This document shows, one piece after another, positions 9,744-19,208 of a stretch of 64,000 nucleotides of DNA. Each line of letters begins with the position of its first letter. The first letter of the stretch is position 1. A program made the position numbers and the translations under genes. The DNA comes from CALODP01 sp942492055 (GTDB taxonomy: Bacteria; Bacteroidota; Ignavibacteria; Ignavibacteriales; Melioribacteraceae). Under the pieces are notes generated by a model. It worked only from the letters and a program-made list of their open reading frames with translations. It had not been told where the DNA came from and ran no database searches. The stretch lies in NCBI GenBank assembly GCA_942492055.1, contig CALODP010000019.1, forward strand, positions 124,001 through 188,000. The letters run 5' to 3'.

Positions 9744-9775
9744 AAAAGCCCGATACTTATCAGTACCAGGCTTTA
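9744..9775 (-). terminator. Rho-independent terminator
   Basis: On the minus strand AAAGCCTGGTACT and AGTATCGGGCTTT pair around a short loop and run into a T tract. It lies just past the stop of the TonB-C-like gene, so that gene ends there and the lipoprotein gene beyond needs its own promoter. Confidence 0.85.
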
Positions 9776-9814
9776 ATATATCAAATATTTTTATCTATTT
9801 CATATTAAGAAGTT

Positions 9815-10615
9815 TTATCGAGTATTTCTCTTCTTCAACTTATCACTAAATTCAATTGCAACTCTCCATGATAGATCAAGTTTTCTTCCACGGCTAAATA
9901 CAACTGTCCATTCCGGAATGCTATTTACTACCCGCAATGCTTCTTTTTTATAAACATCTTCACTACCTTGAATAATTTTCGCGTTACTTACTTTCCCCTT
10001 CTCATCACTTGAGATTTCCACAACCACAATATGTCGCCCGCTTATCTTCCCCAGAGATTTCCAGTTTATCTTTTTATTGACAAAGGATCGTAGTTTTTGA
10101 GGATCACTTTGATAAGGTGAGATTCTTGTTTTGTTATTCTTTAATTCCTTTTTATTTACAATCTTTCCGGCCTCAACTGAGAAAATAACGTCTCGTTCTC
10201 TTATAGTTCCATACATTGCGTCTGTGTATAGCTTTTTCCCACTTGGCACCCACAATTCATCGGAATACCAATCTGCAAAAACTCTACCATCATTAACCTT
10301 GTCATGGAAAATCTTCTCAAGATCAGCAGACTTTTTATCATCTTCGAAATCACAACTTTGAATCGATTCCAGAAAGAGCTTATTATTCTCCACTCTCCAT
10401 ATCACTCTGTAACCTTTCCAACAATCACTTCTTCTGGAAAAATCCTTTGTGAAATCATTCATCTCTAACTTCTTATCCAACAAATAAGGCTGTAGCGGAT
10501 CTGTGTGGAGTGTCAAAGTATCTCCGTTTACAATTATTAAATCGGATAATTGCTTTGTGGCAAATAGATTAGTAAAAAAGCATAACACAATAATAGGCAT
10601 TACTATCTTTCTCAA
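9815..10615 (-). CDS. Secreted protein with a TonB-C-like C-terminal domain
   Basis: The start is a TTG with a strong gaggtg ribosome site; it gives RKIVMPIIVLCFFTNLFA, a Sec signal peptide. An ATG five codons later would lose the positive n-region. The mature part of about 245 residues has a DTLTLHTDPL segment near the N terminus. Its C-terminal portion (HIVVVEISSDEKGKVSNAKIIQGS, then EALRVVNSIPEW) matches the pattern of TonB C-terminal or TonB-like carboxyprocessing domains common in Bacteroidota. It lacks the proline-rich linker and inner-membrane anchor of true TonB, so it is probably a free periplasmic relative. Function unknown. Confidence 0.6.
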   Translation of the reverse strand: MRKIVMPIIVLCFFTNLFATKQLSDLIIVNGDTLTLHTDPLQPYLLDKKLEMNDFTKDFSRRSDCWKGYRVIWRVENNKLFLESIQSCDFEDDKKSADLEKIFHDKVNDGRVFADWYSDELWVPSGKKLYTDAMYGTIRERDVIFSVEAGKIVNKKELKNNKTRISPYQSDPQKLRSFVNKKINWKSLGKISGRHIVVVEISSDEKGKVSNAKIIQGSEDVYKKEALRVVNSIPEWTVVFSRGRKLDLSWRVAIEFSDKLKKRNTR

Positions 10616-10786
10616 TTCGTCACCTCAATTTTTATCAATTAATTTTCTCCAAAGATATTAATTTACGGTTCTATTTGCGATGAAAATGACTAAATACTTA
10701 GCTTCATGTACGGTTTTCATGGATAATTCAAAAAAGAATATTTAACTTTTCGCAACTAATTCATCACTTAAGAACTGGAGTTTGTT

Positions 10787-12598
10787 ATGGGGATGACCCT
10801 TGTTGAAAAGATATTGGCTATTCACTCCAGATACGATGTTGTTAGACCCGATGAGAATATTGATATTACTATTGACACCCGTGTAGCTAGAGATTTTGGC
10901 GGCGCCAATGTCGTTAAGAATCTGAAGGATAATGATCTTGAAATCGACGATCCTTCGAAAACCTTTTTTACATTCGATTGTAACCCGACCGGTTCCGATC
11001 AGAAGTATGCTGTTAATCAACACATCTGCCGACTCTTCGCCAGAGAAACCGGTATTACCGTTCACGATATCAGCGCGGGAATCGGTACCCACATTGCTAT
11101 CGACCAGGGAATGGCTTGGCCGGGAAGCACTTTTGTTTCTACCGATTCGCATGCAAACATTATGGGAGCCATAGGTGCCTTTGGGCAGGGAATGGGGGAT
11201 GTGGATATCGCGGCCGCCTTCGCGAAAGGTTCCACCTGGTTCAAAGTACCCAAATCCGCGAAAATAGTTCTATCCGGGGAACGCCCCGCCGGTATTACCG
11301 CAAAGGATATCGTCCTCAATATGCTCAATAAATACGGCGCTAATACGTTGCTCGGTCACGCGGTTGAGTTATATGGCTCGGCGATTGACGAGCTTACTTT
11401 GGACGAAAGAGTTACTATCTCTTCAATGGGGACCGAGATGGGAGCTATTATTATTCTCTTCACCCCGAATGACGATATTCTTAATTTTGCCAGAGAAAAA
11501 ACAGGCAGAGATATTGAAAAGATCGCTGCCGATCCGGACGCGACATACGCCTTTACGGATGTACTGAACATCGAAGAGTTTATCCCGATGGTTTCTCGTC
11601 CCGGCAAACCACACGATTCTGTTGGAATCAGAACAGCCGACAAAAGAAAAATCGACTCCGCATTTATAGGTAGTTGTACGAACGGACGTATCTCAGACCT
11701 TAGAGCCGCAGCCAAAATTTTGGATGGAAGAAAAATAGCCCCGGGAGTATTACTCAAAATAGTTCCTTCTACTGATGAAGTCTGGCTACAGGCAATGAAC
11801 GAAGGCTTGATCAAAATATTTAAAGACGCAGGGGCTCTTGTTTCCAACGCGGGTTGCGCAGGTTGCGCCGCAGGGCAGGTCGGGCAAAACGGCCCGGGGG
11901 AAATTACCATTTCCACAGGCAACCGAAATTTCCCCGGCAAACAAGGGAAAGGAGAGGTATATCTCGCCTCCCCAGCTACAGTAGCCGCTTCGGCAGTAGC
12001 CGGATATATTACCCCCGAAACCGAAATTCCTGAAGAACCTGCTCTCTTCGACATTAAGGAAAAATTCGAGAGGATAGAATCGGCTAAGAAAACCAAATCC
12101 GAATCGAATGATAAGCCGATTGAGGTTGAGGGAAGAGTCTGGATTATTGACGAAGATAATATCGATACGGACATGATTTTCCACAATCGTTATCTGACCA
12201 TTACTAACATTGAGGAAATGGGGCAATACACTTTCGATAACCTTGCCGGATATGAGGATTTCGCTAAGCAGGCCGACGCCGGAGACATCGTAATTGTTCG
12301 CAAAAATTTCGGTAGCGGAAGCTCCCGTCAGCAAGCGGTTGATTGCTTCAAGGCCTTGGGAATACAAGTTATTCTTGCGGAATCTTTCGGCGCTATATAC
12401 GAAAGGAACGCGATCAACGCGGCGTTCCCTATTATGACTTACACTTCACTGATTGATCTTGACCTTAAAACCGGTGATCGTATTAAAGTTAATTTCGAAA
12501 GGGGAGAAATAACAAATATTGCCAACGGAATTACAGTAAACGTAAATAAATTCTCCGACGTTCAGATGGAAATTTATCAAAACGGCGGCCTCTTTTAA
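10787..12598 (+). CDS. Aconitate hydratase (aconitase/isopropylmalate isomerase superfamily)
   Basis: The 603-residue enzyme interconverts citrate and isocitrate through cis-aconitate using a [4Fe-4S] cluster in the cytoplasm. The cluster ligands are visible as Cys297 (GSCTNGRISDL) and Cys357 and Cys360 (NAGCAGCAAGQ). A linker near 435-455 leads to the swivel domain with FGSGSSRQQAV and the ESFGAIYERNAINAAFP stretch. At about 600 residues it belongs to the short, LeuCD-like aconitases rather than the 890-residue AcnA type, so a homoaconitase or isopropylmalate role is possible. A ctggagtttgtt ribosome site precedes the ATG. It is monocistronic and convergent with the heme operon. Confidence 0.9.
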   Translation: MGMTLVEKILAIHSRYDVVRPDENIDITIDTRVARDFGGANVVKNLKDNDLEIDDPSKTFFTFDCNPTGSDQKYAVNQHICRLFARETGITVHDISAGIGTHIAIDQGMAWPGSTFVSTDSHANIMGAIGAFGQGMGDVDIAAAFAKGSTWFKVPKSAKIVLSGERPAGITAKDIVLNMLNKYGANTLLGHAVELYGSAIDELTLDERVTISSMGTEMGAIIILFTPNDDILNFAREKTGRDIEKIAADPDATYAFTDVLNIEEFIPMVSRPGKPHDSVGIRTADKRKIDSAFIGSCTNGRISDLRAAAKILDGRKIAPGVLLKIVPSTDEVWLQAMNEGLIKIFKDAGALVSNAGCAGCAAGQVGQNGPGEITISTGNRNFPGKQGKGEVYLASPATVAASAVAGYITPETEIPEEPALFDIKEKFERIESAKKTKSESNDKPIEVEGRVWIIDEDNIDTDMIFHNRYLTITNIEEMGQYTFDNLAGYEDFAKQADAGDIVIVRKNFGSGSSRQQAVDCFKALGIQVILAESFGAIYERNAINAAFPIMTYTSLIDLDLKTGDRIKVNFERGEITNIANGITVNVNKFSDVQMEIYQNGGLF

Positions 12599-12605
12599 TT
12601 TTGTT

Positions 12606-12637
12606 GAGTCGGGAATCTATTTCCCGGCTCCATTTCT
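12606..12637 (+). terminator. Hairpin terminator after aconitase
   Basis: GAGtCGGGAA pairs with TTCCCGgCTC around a short loop directly after the aconitase stop, then catttctt. It is a modest but well-placed intrinsic terminator. Confidence 0.65.
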
Positions 12638-12750
12638 TATTTCCCGAATATCACACCTAATATTAGCCAACATAATTCATGCACACTTATGAAAATTTAA
12701 CGCAAACCCTTTTTATCATTGCCCGCTTCATAGAAAAAAGGCTCCCAACC

Positions 12751-12960
12751 TAGTCGGGAACGATTTCTACCCGGTCGGATGCGATTTTCGGGCAGTAGGC
12801 AATGATTATTATCCGGTCGGTTATGAATTTTGAGAGGTAGGATGCGATTATCAGATGGTCGGTTATAAATTTTTTTCCGTAGGATGTGATTCCCGGGCAG
12901 TCGGGAATGATTTTTCCCCAGTCGAATGTGATTCCGTGTCAGTCGGATGCGATTTTCGCA
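12751..12960. repeat. 21-bp tandem repeat array C (ten degenerate half-units)
   Basis: Ten consecutive 21-bp units fill most of the 418-bp gap between the aconitase and hemL stops. The core of odd units is GGTCGGATGCGATTTT; even units carry GTAGG in place of GTCGG. Read as the reverse complement, the repeat at 50051-50449 has the same sequence plan (GTCGGATACGATTTCC, then GGGCGGTAGG), so the two are one family on opposite strands. The units are more diverged here, which suggests an old array. It lies between converging genes, so it is not a promoter region, and no partner gene of the kind found near the other two arrays is present. Confidence 0.8.
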
Positions 12961-12977
12961 CTGTTTGGGAAAATAAA

Positions 12978-13004
12978 GATGAGGCTCTTCGTTTCGGAAG
13001 AGCC
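12978..13004 (-). terminator. Terminator of the heme operon
   Basis: GGCTCTTC and GAAGAGCC form a perfect 8-bp stem with a 6-nt loop immediately past the hemL stop. On the minus strand it is followed by the T-rich tcatctttatttt. Confidence 0.7.
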
Positions 13005-13016
13005 ATCCAGACAAAA

Positions 13017-14306
13017 TCAGATTATTGCGGCGATAGAATCGTGATGCGCTTTTATGGTAGCATCGAGATCTTCTTTTGTATGAGCTGTTGAAACAAAGAG
13101 AGCCTCGAATTGTGCCGGAGCCAGATATATTCCTCGTTCAAGCATACCATTAAAATATTTTCCGTACAATCCGGTATCACTCTTTACCGCACCGTTAAAA
13201 TCGTTTACTTCTCCTTCGGTGAAGAACATGCACATCATCGAACCGACACGGTTCATCGCATAATTCTTCCCAAGAGATTTAAGATTATTCGCGAAGCCTT
13301 CTGCCAGATATGCCGACTTCTCTTCGAGAATATCGTAAAGCGCAGGTTCTTCTTTAATTTTTTTCAACGCGGCGTATCCGGCAGCCATTGCCATCGGGTT
13401 TCCGCTTAATGTACCGGCTTGATAAACAGGACCGGCAGGAGCAACCTTTTCCATAATTTCCCGTTTCCCGCCGAAAGCGCCTACAGGTAATCCACCACCG
13501 ATTATCTTTCCGAATGTGGTCATATCCGGTTTGATACCGAATATTTCCTGAGCACATCCTCGAGCGACACGGAATCCGGTCATCACTTCGTCGAATATGA
13601 GAACAATTTCTTCTTCGTCACAAATAGCCCGTAATTCTTGCATGAACTCATCGTTGGCCTTTACAACCCCCATATTACCGGCTATCGGCTCGATTATTAC
13701 TGCCGCAATTTCTCCCTTGTTTTCGGCAACGAGTTGTTTAATCGATTCTATGCTGTTATAAGTAGCCAAAAGAGTATCGGCAGCGTTTCCGGCAGTAACA
13801 CCGGGGCTTGTAGGGACTCCCATGGTTAAAGCGCCTGAACCGGCTTTGATCAGAAAGTGGTCGGCGTGCCCATGATAACAGCCTTCGAATTTTATAAACT
13901 TGTTTCTGCCGGTATATCCTCTGGCCGCTCTAACGGCGCTCATTGTGGCTTCGGTTCCGCTGTTTACCATTCGCACCATCTCTACAGAAGGAACAAGCTC
14001 CCCGATAAGCTTAGCCATTTCAACTTCGATTGCCGTAGGAGCTCCGAAACTTGTACCGTTTTCAATCGCTTCGAGCAAGGCCGATTTGATAAAATCCGGA
14101 TTATGCCCGAAAAGATGTGGCCCCCAGCTACCGATATACTCGATATATTCGTTCCCGTCCACGTCGGTCATTCTGGCTCCGTTCCCTTTTGCGATAAAGA
14201 GAGGATTTCCACCGACTGCCTGAAAAGCTCTGACAGGAGAATTAACTCCCCCCGGAATATATTTTTTCGCCTCTTCAAATAACTTGGCGCTTTTTTCAGT
14301 AATCAT
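13017..14306 (-). CDS. hemL: Glutamate-1-semialdehyde 2,1-aminomutase
   Basis: A 429-residue PLP enzyme that converts glutamate-1-semialdehyde to 5-aminolevulinate, the second step of the C5 heme route. The PLP lysine is K267 in TTFGKIIGGGLPVGAFGG. The NSGTEA motif (115-120), the YHGHAD stretch and the IFDEVMTGFR aspartate region are all present, and the length is normal for the family. The ATG has a gggggaaata ribosome site. It is the last gene of the heme operon, starting 11 bp after hemB, and is followed by a terminator hairpin. Confidence 0.97.
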   Translation of the reverse strand: MITEKSAKLFEEAKKYIPGGVNSPVRAFQAVGGNPLFIAKGNGARMTDVDGNEYIEYIGSWGPHLFGHNPDFIKSALLEAIENGTSFGAPTAIEVEMAKLIGELVPSVEMVRMVNSGTEATMSAVRAARGYTGRNKFIKFEGCYHGHADHFLIKAGSGALTMGVPTSPGVTAGNAADTLLATYNSIESIKQLVAENKGEIAAVIIEPIAGNMGVVKANDEFMQELRAICDEEEIVLIFDEVMTGFRVARGCAQEIFGIKPDMTTFGKIIGGGLPVGAFGGKREIMEKVAPAGPVYQAGTLSGNPMAMAAGYAALKKIKEEPALYDILEEKSAYLAEGFANNLKSLGKNYAMNRVGSMMCMFFTEGEVNDFNGAVKSDTGLYGKYFNGMLERGIYLAPAQFEALFVSTAHTKEDLDATIKAHHDSIAAII

Positions 14307-14317
14307 TATTTCCCCCG

Positions 14318-15304
14318 TTATTTGGAATTTTTGTTCAGATATTTAGCCACGTCTTTGGCGAAATATGTTAAAATCATATCAGCTCCGGCACGTTTGATAG
14401 CTATGAGAGATTCTATCATGACCCTTTCTTCGTCGATCCAATTAAGCTTTCCGGCAGCTTTTATCATGGAATATTCTCCACTAACCTGGTAAGCGGCTGT
14501 TGGCATTTGGAAATCGTATTTTACCCTATGGATAATGTCCAAATAAGGGCCAGCCGGTTTAACCATAATAATATCAGCACCTTCTTCAATATCAGATTCG
14601 GCTTCTCGTAAAGCTTCTTCGGCATTAGCCACATCCATCTGATGAGATCTTCTGTCGCCGAAAGAAGGAGCGGAATCCGCGGCGTCTCTGAAAGGACCGT
14701 AGTATCCTGAAGCGTATTTAACTGCGTAGCTCATTATTGGGATCTTGCTAAAGCCTTTGTAGTCAAGGGCTTTTCTGATTGCCGCAACTCGTCCGTCCAT
14801 CATGTCGGAAGGGGCAATCATATCTGCGCCTGCTTCGGCATGCGAAATAGCTTCCTTCGCAAGTAGGGTAAGAGTTTCGTCATTCAGAATCTCTTCACCG
14901 TCGAGCACTCCGCAATGTCCGTGAGAAGTGTATTCGCAAAGACAAACATCGGTAATAACCAAAAGGTCTTTCACCTCTTTCTTAATCGCTCTGATTGCCC
15001 GCTGAATAATTCCGTGCGGATCGTAAGCCTCGGAACCGACTTCATCTTTCTTCTCCGGAATTCCGAAAAGGATTATCGCGGGAATTCCAAGCTCAACCAA
15101 CTCGTGACATTCTTTCACGAGATTGTCAATTGATAATTGATAAACCCCCGGCATAGAAGGGACTTCCTTCTTATAGTTCTCTCCGGGAGCAACAAACATA
15201 GGGTAAATAAGATCACTCTTCGAAAGAGCAGTTTCTCTGATCATATCCCTAACGATAGGATTATATCTTAATCGTCTTAATCTTTTTGTAGGATAAGTTG
15301 CCAT
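14318..15304 (-). CDS. hemB: Porphobilinogen synthase (delta-aminolevulinate dehydratase)
   Basis: The 328-residue enzyme joins two 5-aminolevulinate molecules into porphobilinogen. Both Schiff-base lysines are seen: K196 in MSYAVKYASGYYG and K249 in MVKPAGPYLDII. The cysteines C121, C123 and C131 in CLCEYTSHGHCG form the zinc site, so this is a zinc-type enzyme rather than the magnesium-only form. An aaggagctatt ribosome site precedes the ATG. It lies between hemG and hemL in the heme operon with very short gaps. Confidence 0.97.
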   Translation of the reverse strand: MATYPTKRLRRLRYNPIVRDMIRETALSKSDLIYPMFVAPGENYKKEVPSMPGVYQLSIDNLVKECHELVELGIPAIILFGIPEKKDEVGSEAYDPHGIIQRAIRAIKKEVKDLLVITDVCLCEYTSHGHCGVLDGEEILNDETLTLLAKEAISHAEAGADMIAPSDMMDGRVAAIRKALDYKGFSKIPIMSYAVKYASGYYGPFRDAADSAPSFGDRRSHQMDVANAEEALREAESDIEEGADIIMVKPAGPYLDIIHRVKYDFQMPTAAYQVSGEYSMIKAAGKLNWIDEERVMIESLIAIKRAGADMILTYFAKDVAKYLNKNSK

Positions 15305-15318
15305 AATAGCTCCTTAAT

Positions 15319-16701
15319 TTATATTCTATTCACAAATTCCAGTATTCTGTTTTTTACAATCTCGGAATTTTTTATACAATCCCCAACCGAAATGCCACCA
15401 CGATAATTTCCGCTCAGGAAGAATCCGGGATTTTCTTTTTCGAACAACGAGAAATATTTTTCATGTTCTATGTACCCTATATTATATTGGGGTATGGCGT
15501 TGTTCCATGTTTTATGTTGAATAGTTACCGGCTCTCCGGTAATCTTCATATTCTCTTTAAATTCGGAGATGATATTTTGCAACAATTCTTCCGAGAAATT
15601 ATCAAGCGGATTAGTATCCTTGGCTCCTCCCACGAAAAGAGTAAATGAAGCGGTCTCTTCGTCGGCTCTGTTTTCGAAAATAGTAGAAGACCAAATTGCT
15701 CCGAGATATTTTTTCTTTTCCAGACTAGGGATCAAATACCCGAATCCGTCCAGAGGTTGCCCGATATCCTTTTTATTAAATCCGAGATAGAGCACCATAA
15801 CCTTAGGATAAAACACATTCTTCAGATGCCTGGTTAGCGTAGGATCAATATTTTCAACCAATTCCGTAAGAGCATAAGCCGGAATAGTCGAAAGAACAAG
15901 ATCACTCTCCAGCGTTTCCGGCTTGCCGTTTCGCTCGAACCGGATCTTATATTTCCCGTCGGCTTCTTTAATCTCCTTAACCACACAATCACAATTAACT
16001 TTTCCGCTGAGTTTTTCGGCTATTGCCAAAGGGAATGTCTGCATTCCGTTTCTAAAGGAAAACATTTTGGCGTTCTGTTTCGATTTTTCGGCACTCTTCT
16101 TCCTTTCTCTCGCCCCTCTTATCATTCCTTTTATCAATCCGCCGTATACTTCCTCCAATCGATAAAGCTTTGGGAAAGCGGATTTTACGCTGAGCATATT
16201 AGGATCCCCCGCGGAAACCCCCGATACAAAAGGATCGATCGCGTAATCGAGAAATTCTTTACCCAACCGACGTGTAACGAATTCGGCCATACTTTGATAA
16301 TAGCCGTCTTCCGATTTACCGATGAAAGGCTCGCACATTATTCTCAATTTTCCCTTTGTGGAAAAGAGATTGCTTTTGAAAAGAGACACAGGCCCCATTG
16401 GTAAAGCATGAAGGGTGTTATCACGAAGTATATACCTTTTATCCCCTTCCTCATTGGCGTAAATCATTTCATCTCTTATTCCGACCTCTTCGGCAAGTTT
16501 GCTTATAAGGGGAGTAGTTTCCAACCCGCTGTTAGGGCCGAAATCGATCAGGAACTGATTCTCCTTCACGGTTTCCATTGCGCCACCCGGTTCCGATTTG
16601 GCTTCCAATATGGTTACCTCAAATCCTTCTTTAGATAACCAGTATGCTGTTGCCATTCCGGAGATACCGGCGCCAAGTATTGTGATTTTTCGATTTGTCA
16701 T
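15319..16701 (-). CDS. hemG: Protoporphyrinogen oxidase (HemY/PPOX type)
   Basis: A FAD enzyme of about 460 residues that oxidises protoporphyrinogen IX to protoporphyrin IX with oxygen. The dinucleotide-binding start is ITILGAGISGMATAYWL and continues with VTILEAKSEPGG. The C-terminal FFLSGNYRGGISVGDCI is the conserved FAD-closing motif of PPOX (HemY). I chose the ATG at 16701; a TTG at 16716 is also in frame but no ribosome site is clear for either. It is encoded between hemN and hemB. An oxygen-dependent PPOX beside an oxygen-independent HemN suggests use under both oxic and anoxic conditions. The symbol hemG follows the PPOX naming; hemY is a synonym. Confidence 0.93.
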   Translation of the reverse strand: MTNRKITILGAGISGMATAYWLSKEGFEVTILEAKSEPGGAMETVKENQFLIDFGPNSGLETTPLISKLAEEVGIRDEMIYANEEGDKRYILRDNTLHALPMGPVSLFKSNLFSTKGKLRIMCEPFIGKSEDGYYQSMAEFVTRRLGKEFLDYAIDPFVSGVSAGDPNMLSVKSAFPKLYRLEEVYGGLIKGMIRGARERKKSAEKSKQNAKMFSFRNGMQTFPLAIAEKLSGKVNCDCVVKEIKEADGKYKIRFERNGKPETLESDLVLSTIPAYALTELVENIDPTLTRHLKNVFYPKVMVLYLGFNKKDIGQPLDGFGYLIPSLEKKKYLGAIWSSTIFENRADEETASFTLFVGGAKDTNPLDNFSEELLQNIISEFKENMKITGEPVTIQHKTWNNAIPQYNIGYIEHEKYFSLFEKENPGFFLSGNYRGGISVGDCIKNSEIVKNRILEFVNRI

Positions 16702-16744
16702 AATTATCAACGACAATATTTATTCAACAAGTGTAATTACGATT

Positions 16745-18121
16745 TTATACGGTTCGGGAATATTTCCCGGTATCTTCTTTCTTTTCAATAAACGCGTCGA
16801 AATTCATAGCTATGTTTCTGATAAGTAATCTTCCCATATCGGAAACAACCATTTTCCTGTCAGCTATTTGAATCAGTCCGTCATTGATGAACTGATCCAT
16901 GTGGTTCAAAGCGTAAGAGAAATAGTTATCGAAATCGATATTATATTTTTCTTCTACCTTAGCAAAATCTAGTTCGAAATCGCACATGATTTTCATTATA
17001 ACATCTCTTCTCAAAAGATCGTCATCTGTTAACCGGTAACCTTTTAGAACAGGGAGTTCGTTTTTATCAAGCGCCTCGAAATATTCTTTTTCTGTTTTCA
17101 TATTTTGGGAATAGACTCTTCCGAATTGACTAATGCTTGTTATTCCCATTGCATATAGGTCGGTTCCGGCGTTAGTACTATATCCCTGAAAATTTCTATA
17201 GAGCTTCTTCTCCTTCATCGCCACTGACAACTCGTTATCAGGTTTGGCGAAATGATCCATACCGATAAAGACATATCCGGCCGAGGCCATTTTTTCCGAA
17301 GCCATTTTTAATATCTTTAATTTTTCTTCAGGTTTAGGCAAATCTTCCGTGTTGATAAGATTCATATGCTTCTTCATCCAAGGTACATGCGCGTAATTAA
17401 AGAGGGCAATTCTATCAGGAGAGATATCGATAATAGTATCAACAGTTTTCCCGAACTCACTTAAGGATTGGTGAGGTAACCCATACATCAAATCGAGATT
17501 TATACTGTGAAAGCCCAGCTCTCTTACCCATTCCACAACCTGACGGGTTATCTTTTCCGGCTGAATTCTGTTAACCGCTTTCTGTACTTTCGGATCAAAA
17601 TCCTGCACTCCCATACTTACCCGGTTAAAACCACTCTCTTTTAACGCGATCAAATGCTCCTTTGTCAATTCCCTCGGGTCAATTTCACAACTGTTTTCAG
17701 CATCCTCGGTAAAAGAAAAGTTATCATGTATATATCCACTCAACTCCCTTATTTTATCGGGACTTAAATGTGTTGGAGTTCCTCCGCCCCAATGTAATTG
17801 GGCAACTTTGCGGTTCGGATCTATATGTTTTTTCAGAAGCTCAATCTCTTTCTTCAGATATCCGATATATGTTTTAATACGATCCCGATTTCTGGAAACG
17901 ATCATATTACATCCGCAGAAATAACAAAGGGTGTCGCAGAAAGGGAGATGAAAATAGAGAGAAAGATCAGGCCTATTCTCTTCCTTATTAGTGCTAATAA
18001 TTTCGGAAAGATAATCCTCTTTTGAGAAACCTTCGTTAAACTGTGGCGCGGTCGGATAACTTGTGTATCTTGGACCGGGCTTATCATATTTTTTTATCAA
18101 GTCGAGATCTATTTCAAACAT
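16745..18121 (-). CDS. hemN: Oxygen-independent coproporphyrinogen III oxidase (radical SAM)
   Basis: The 458-residue radical SAM enzyme decarboxylates coproporphyrinogen III to protoporphyrinogen IX. The cluster motif is CDTLCYFCGC, with C62, C66 and C69 as the three ligands plus C71, as in true HemN rather than HemW. The N-terminal KYDKPGPRYTSYPTAPQF and the HWGGGTPTHLSPD motif are diagnostic for HemN. The ATG has a gttaggag site. It sits between hemE and hemG, matching its place in the pathway. Confidence 0.97.
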   Translation of the reverse strand: MFEIDLDLIKKYDKPGPRYTSYPTAPQFNEGFSKEDYLSEIISTNKEENRPDLSLYFHLPFCDTLCYFCGCNMIVSRNRDRIKTYIGYLKKEIELLKKHIDPNRKVAQLHWGGGTPTHLSPDKIRELSGYIHDNFSFTEDAENSCEIDPRELTKEHLIALKESGFNRVSMGVQDFDPKVQKAVNRIQPEKITRQVVEWVRELGFHSINLDLMYGLPHQSLSEFGKTVDTIIDISPDRIALFNYAHVPWMKKHMNLINTEDLPKPEEKLKILKMASEKMASAGYVFIGMDHFAKPDNELSVAMKEKKLYRNFQGYSTNAGTDLYAMGITSISQFGRVYSQNMKTEKEYFEALDKNELPVLKGYRLTDDDLLRRDVIMKIMCDFELDFAKVEEKYNIDFDNYFSYALNHMDQFINDGLIQIADRKMVVSDMGRLLIRNIAMNFDAFIEKKEDTGKYSRTV

Positions 18122-18142
18122 TATAAACTCCTAACCAACTTA

Positions 18143-19192
18143 TCAATAATGATATTCTTTACTCTTCTCTTTAACAAAATCGACCAACGCTTTGGCGTTC
18201 GCCGGCGGGACATTAGGAAGAATGCCATGGCCGAGATTAAATATGTGTCCGCTGCCTTTTCCAAAGCTCTCCATAACCTTTTGCGCTTTCTCTTCTATCA
18301 CATCTTTTGAGGCTAACAAAATTGTCGGATCAAGATTTCCTTGAAGCGCAACCTTATCCCCTACTTGTTCTCTAACTTTCCCTATATCCATTGTCCAATC
18401 GAGTCCCAGAACATCGGCTCCGCATGAAGCTACTTTATCCAATTGGTGATGCACTCCTTTGGCAAAATATATCACCGGTTGTCTATCCCGTTTTAAGCCG
18501 GAAATTATTTTTTCAACATAATTCAAAGAGAATTCCCGATAGTCATTTTGCGATAATATTCCTCCCCATGTATCAAATATCTGTACGGCGTCGCAACCGG
18601 CATCAATCTTGGCGTTCAAATACTCGGTCACAGTATCGGCAATCATATCAAGTAGTTCATGAGCTAGCTTCGGCTCGTTGTAAATCATCTTTTTAACTTC
18701 GCCGAAATTCTTGCTCCCTTTTCCTTCTACCATGTATGTGAGCAATGTCCAGGGAGAACCGCTGAAACCTATCAGGGGGACTCTTGAATTCAATTCTTTC
18801 TTTGTCAATTCAACCGCGTCTAGAACATATTTCAATTCTTTCGTCGGATCGATTCTCTTTAGAGAACGCATATCCTCAAAACTTCTAATCGGGTTATGAA
18901 ATACGGGTCCCTTACTCTCTACCATCTCCAAATTCATTCCCATAGCTTCCGGGATTACCAGAATATCGGAAAAAAGAATTGCTGCATCAACCCCGATGAG
19001 ATCAATCGGTTGTATTGTAACCTCGGCGGCCAGTTCGGGAGTTTTGCACATAGTAAGGAAATCTGATTTAGCCCTTACCGCTCTGTACTCGGGGAGATAA
19101 CGCCCGGCTTGTCGCATCATCCATATAGGAGTTCTTTCTACTTGCTCCTTATGACACGCTCGTAAAAACAAATCATTTTTAATTTTATTCAA
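18143..19192 (-). CDS. hemE: Uroporphyrinogen decarboxylase
   Basis: The enzyme removes the four acetate carboxyls of uroporphyrinogen III to give coproporphyrinogen III. The substrate-binding signature PIWMMRQAGRYLPEYR lies near the N terminus, the catalytic aspartate is in LFSDILVIPEAMG, and GFSGSPWTLLTYMVEG and NLGHGILPNVPP are also conserved. No ATG exists at the start. I chose TTG at 19192 because GGAGGT lies four bases upstream; this gives 349 residues and does not overlap hemD. A TTG at 19216, overlapping hemD by 8 bp, is the alternative. It is the fifth gene of the heme operon. Confidence 0.96.
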   Translation of the reverse strand: MNKIKNDLFLRACHKEQVERTPIWMMRQAGRYLPEYRAVRAKSDFLTMCKTPELAAEVTIQPIDLIGVDAAILFSDILVIPEAMGMNLEMVESKGPVFHNPIRSFEDMRSLKRIDPTKELKYVLDAVELTKKELNSRVPLIGFSGSPWTLLTYMVEGKGSKNFGEVKKMIYNEPKLAHELLDMIADTVTEYLNAKIDAGCDAVQIFDTWGGILSQNDYREFSLNYVEKIISGLKRDRQPVIYFAKGVHHQLDKVASCGADVLGLDWTMDIGKVREQVGDKVALQGNLDPTILLASKDVIEEKAQKVMESFGKGSGHIFNLGHGILPNVPPANAKALVDFVKEKSKEYHY

Positions 19193-19208
19193 ACTGACCT
19201 CCGTTTCA

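Noticed and set aside
10787..12598. Large minus-strand frames opposite the aconitase gene
   Set aside because: They are antisense shadows of a strongly conserved coding gene with cluster cysteines in the plus frame.
12697..13091. Open frames with repeated peptides over array C
   Set aside because: They arise from the 21-bp repeat, overlap the hemL end and have no ribosome site.
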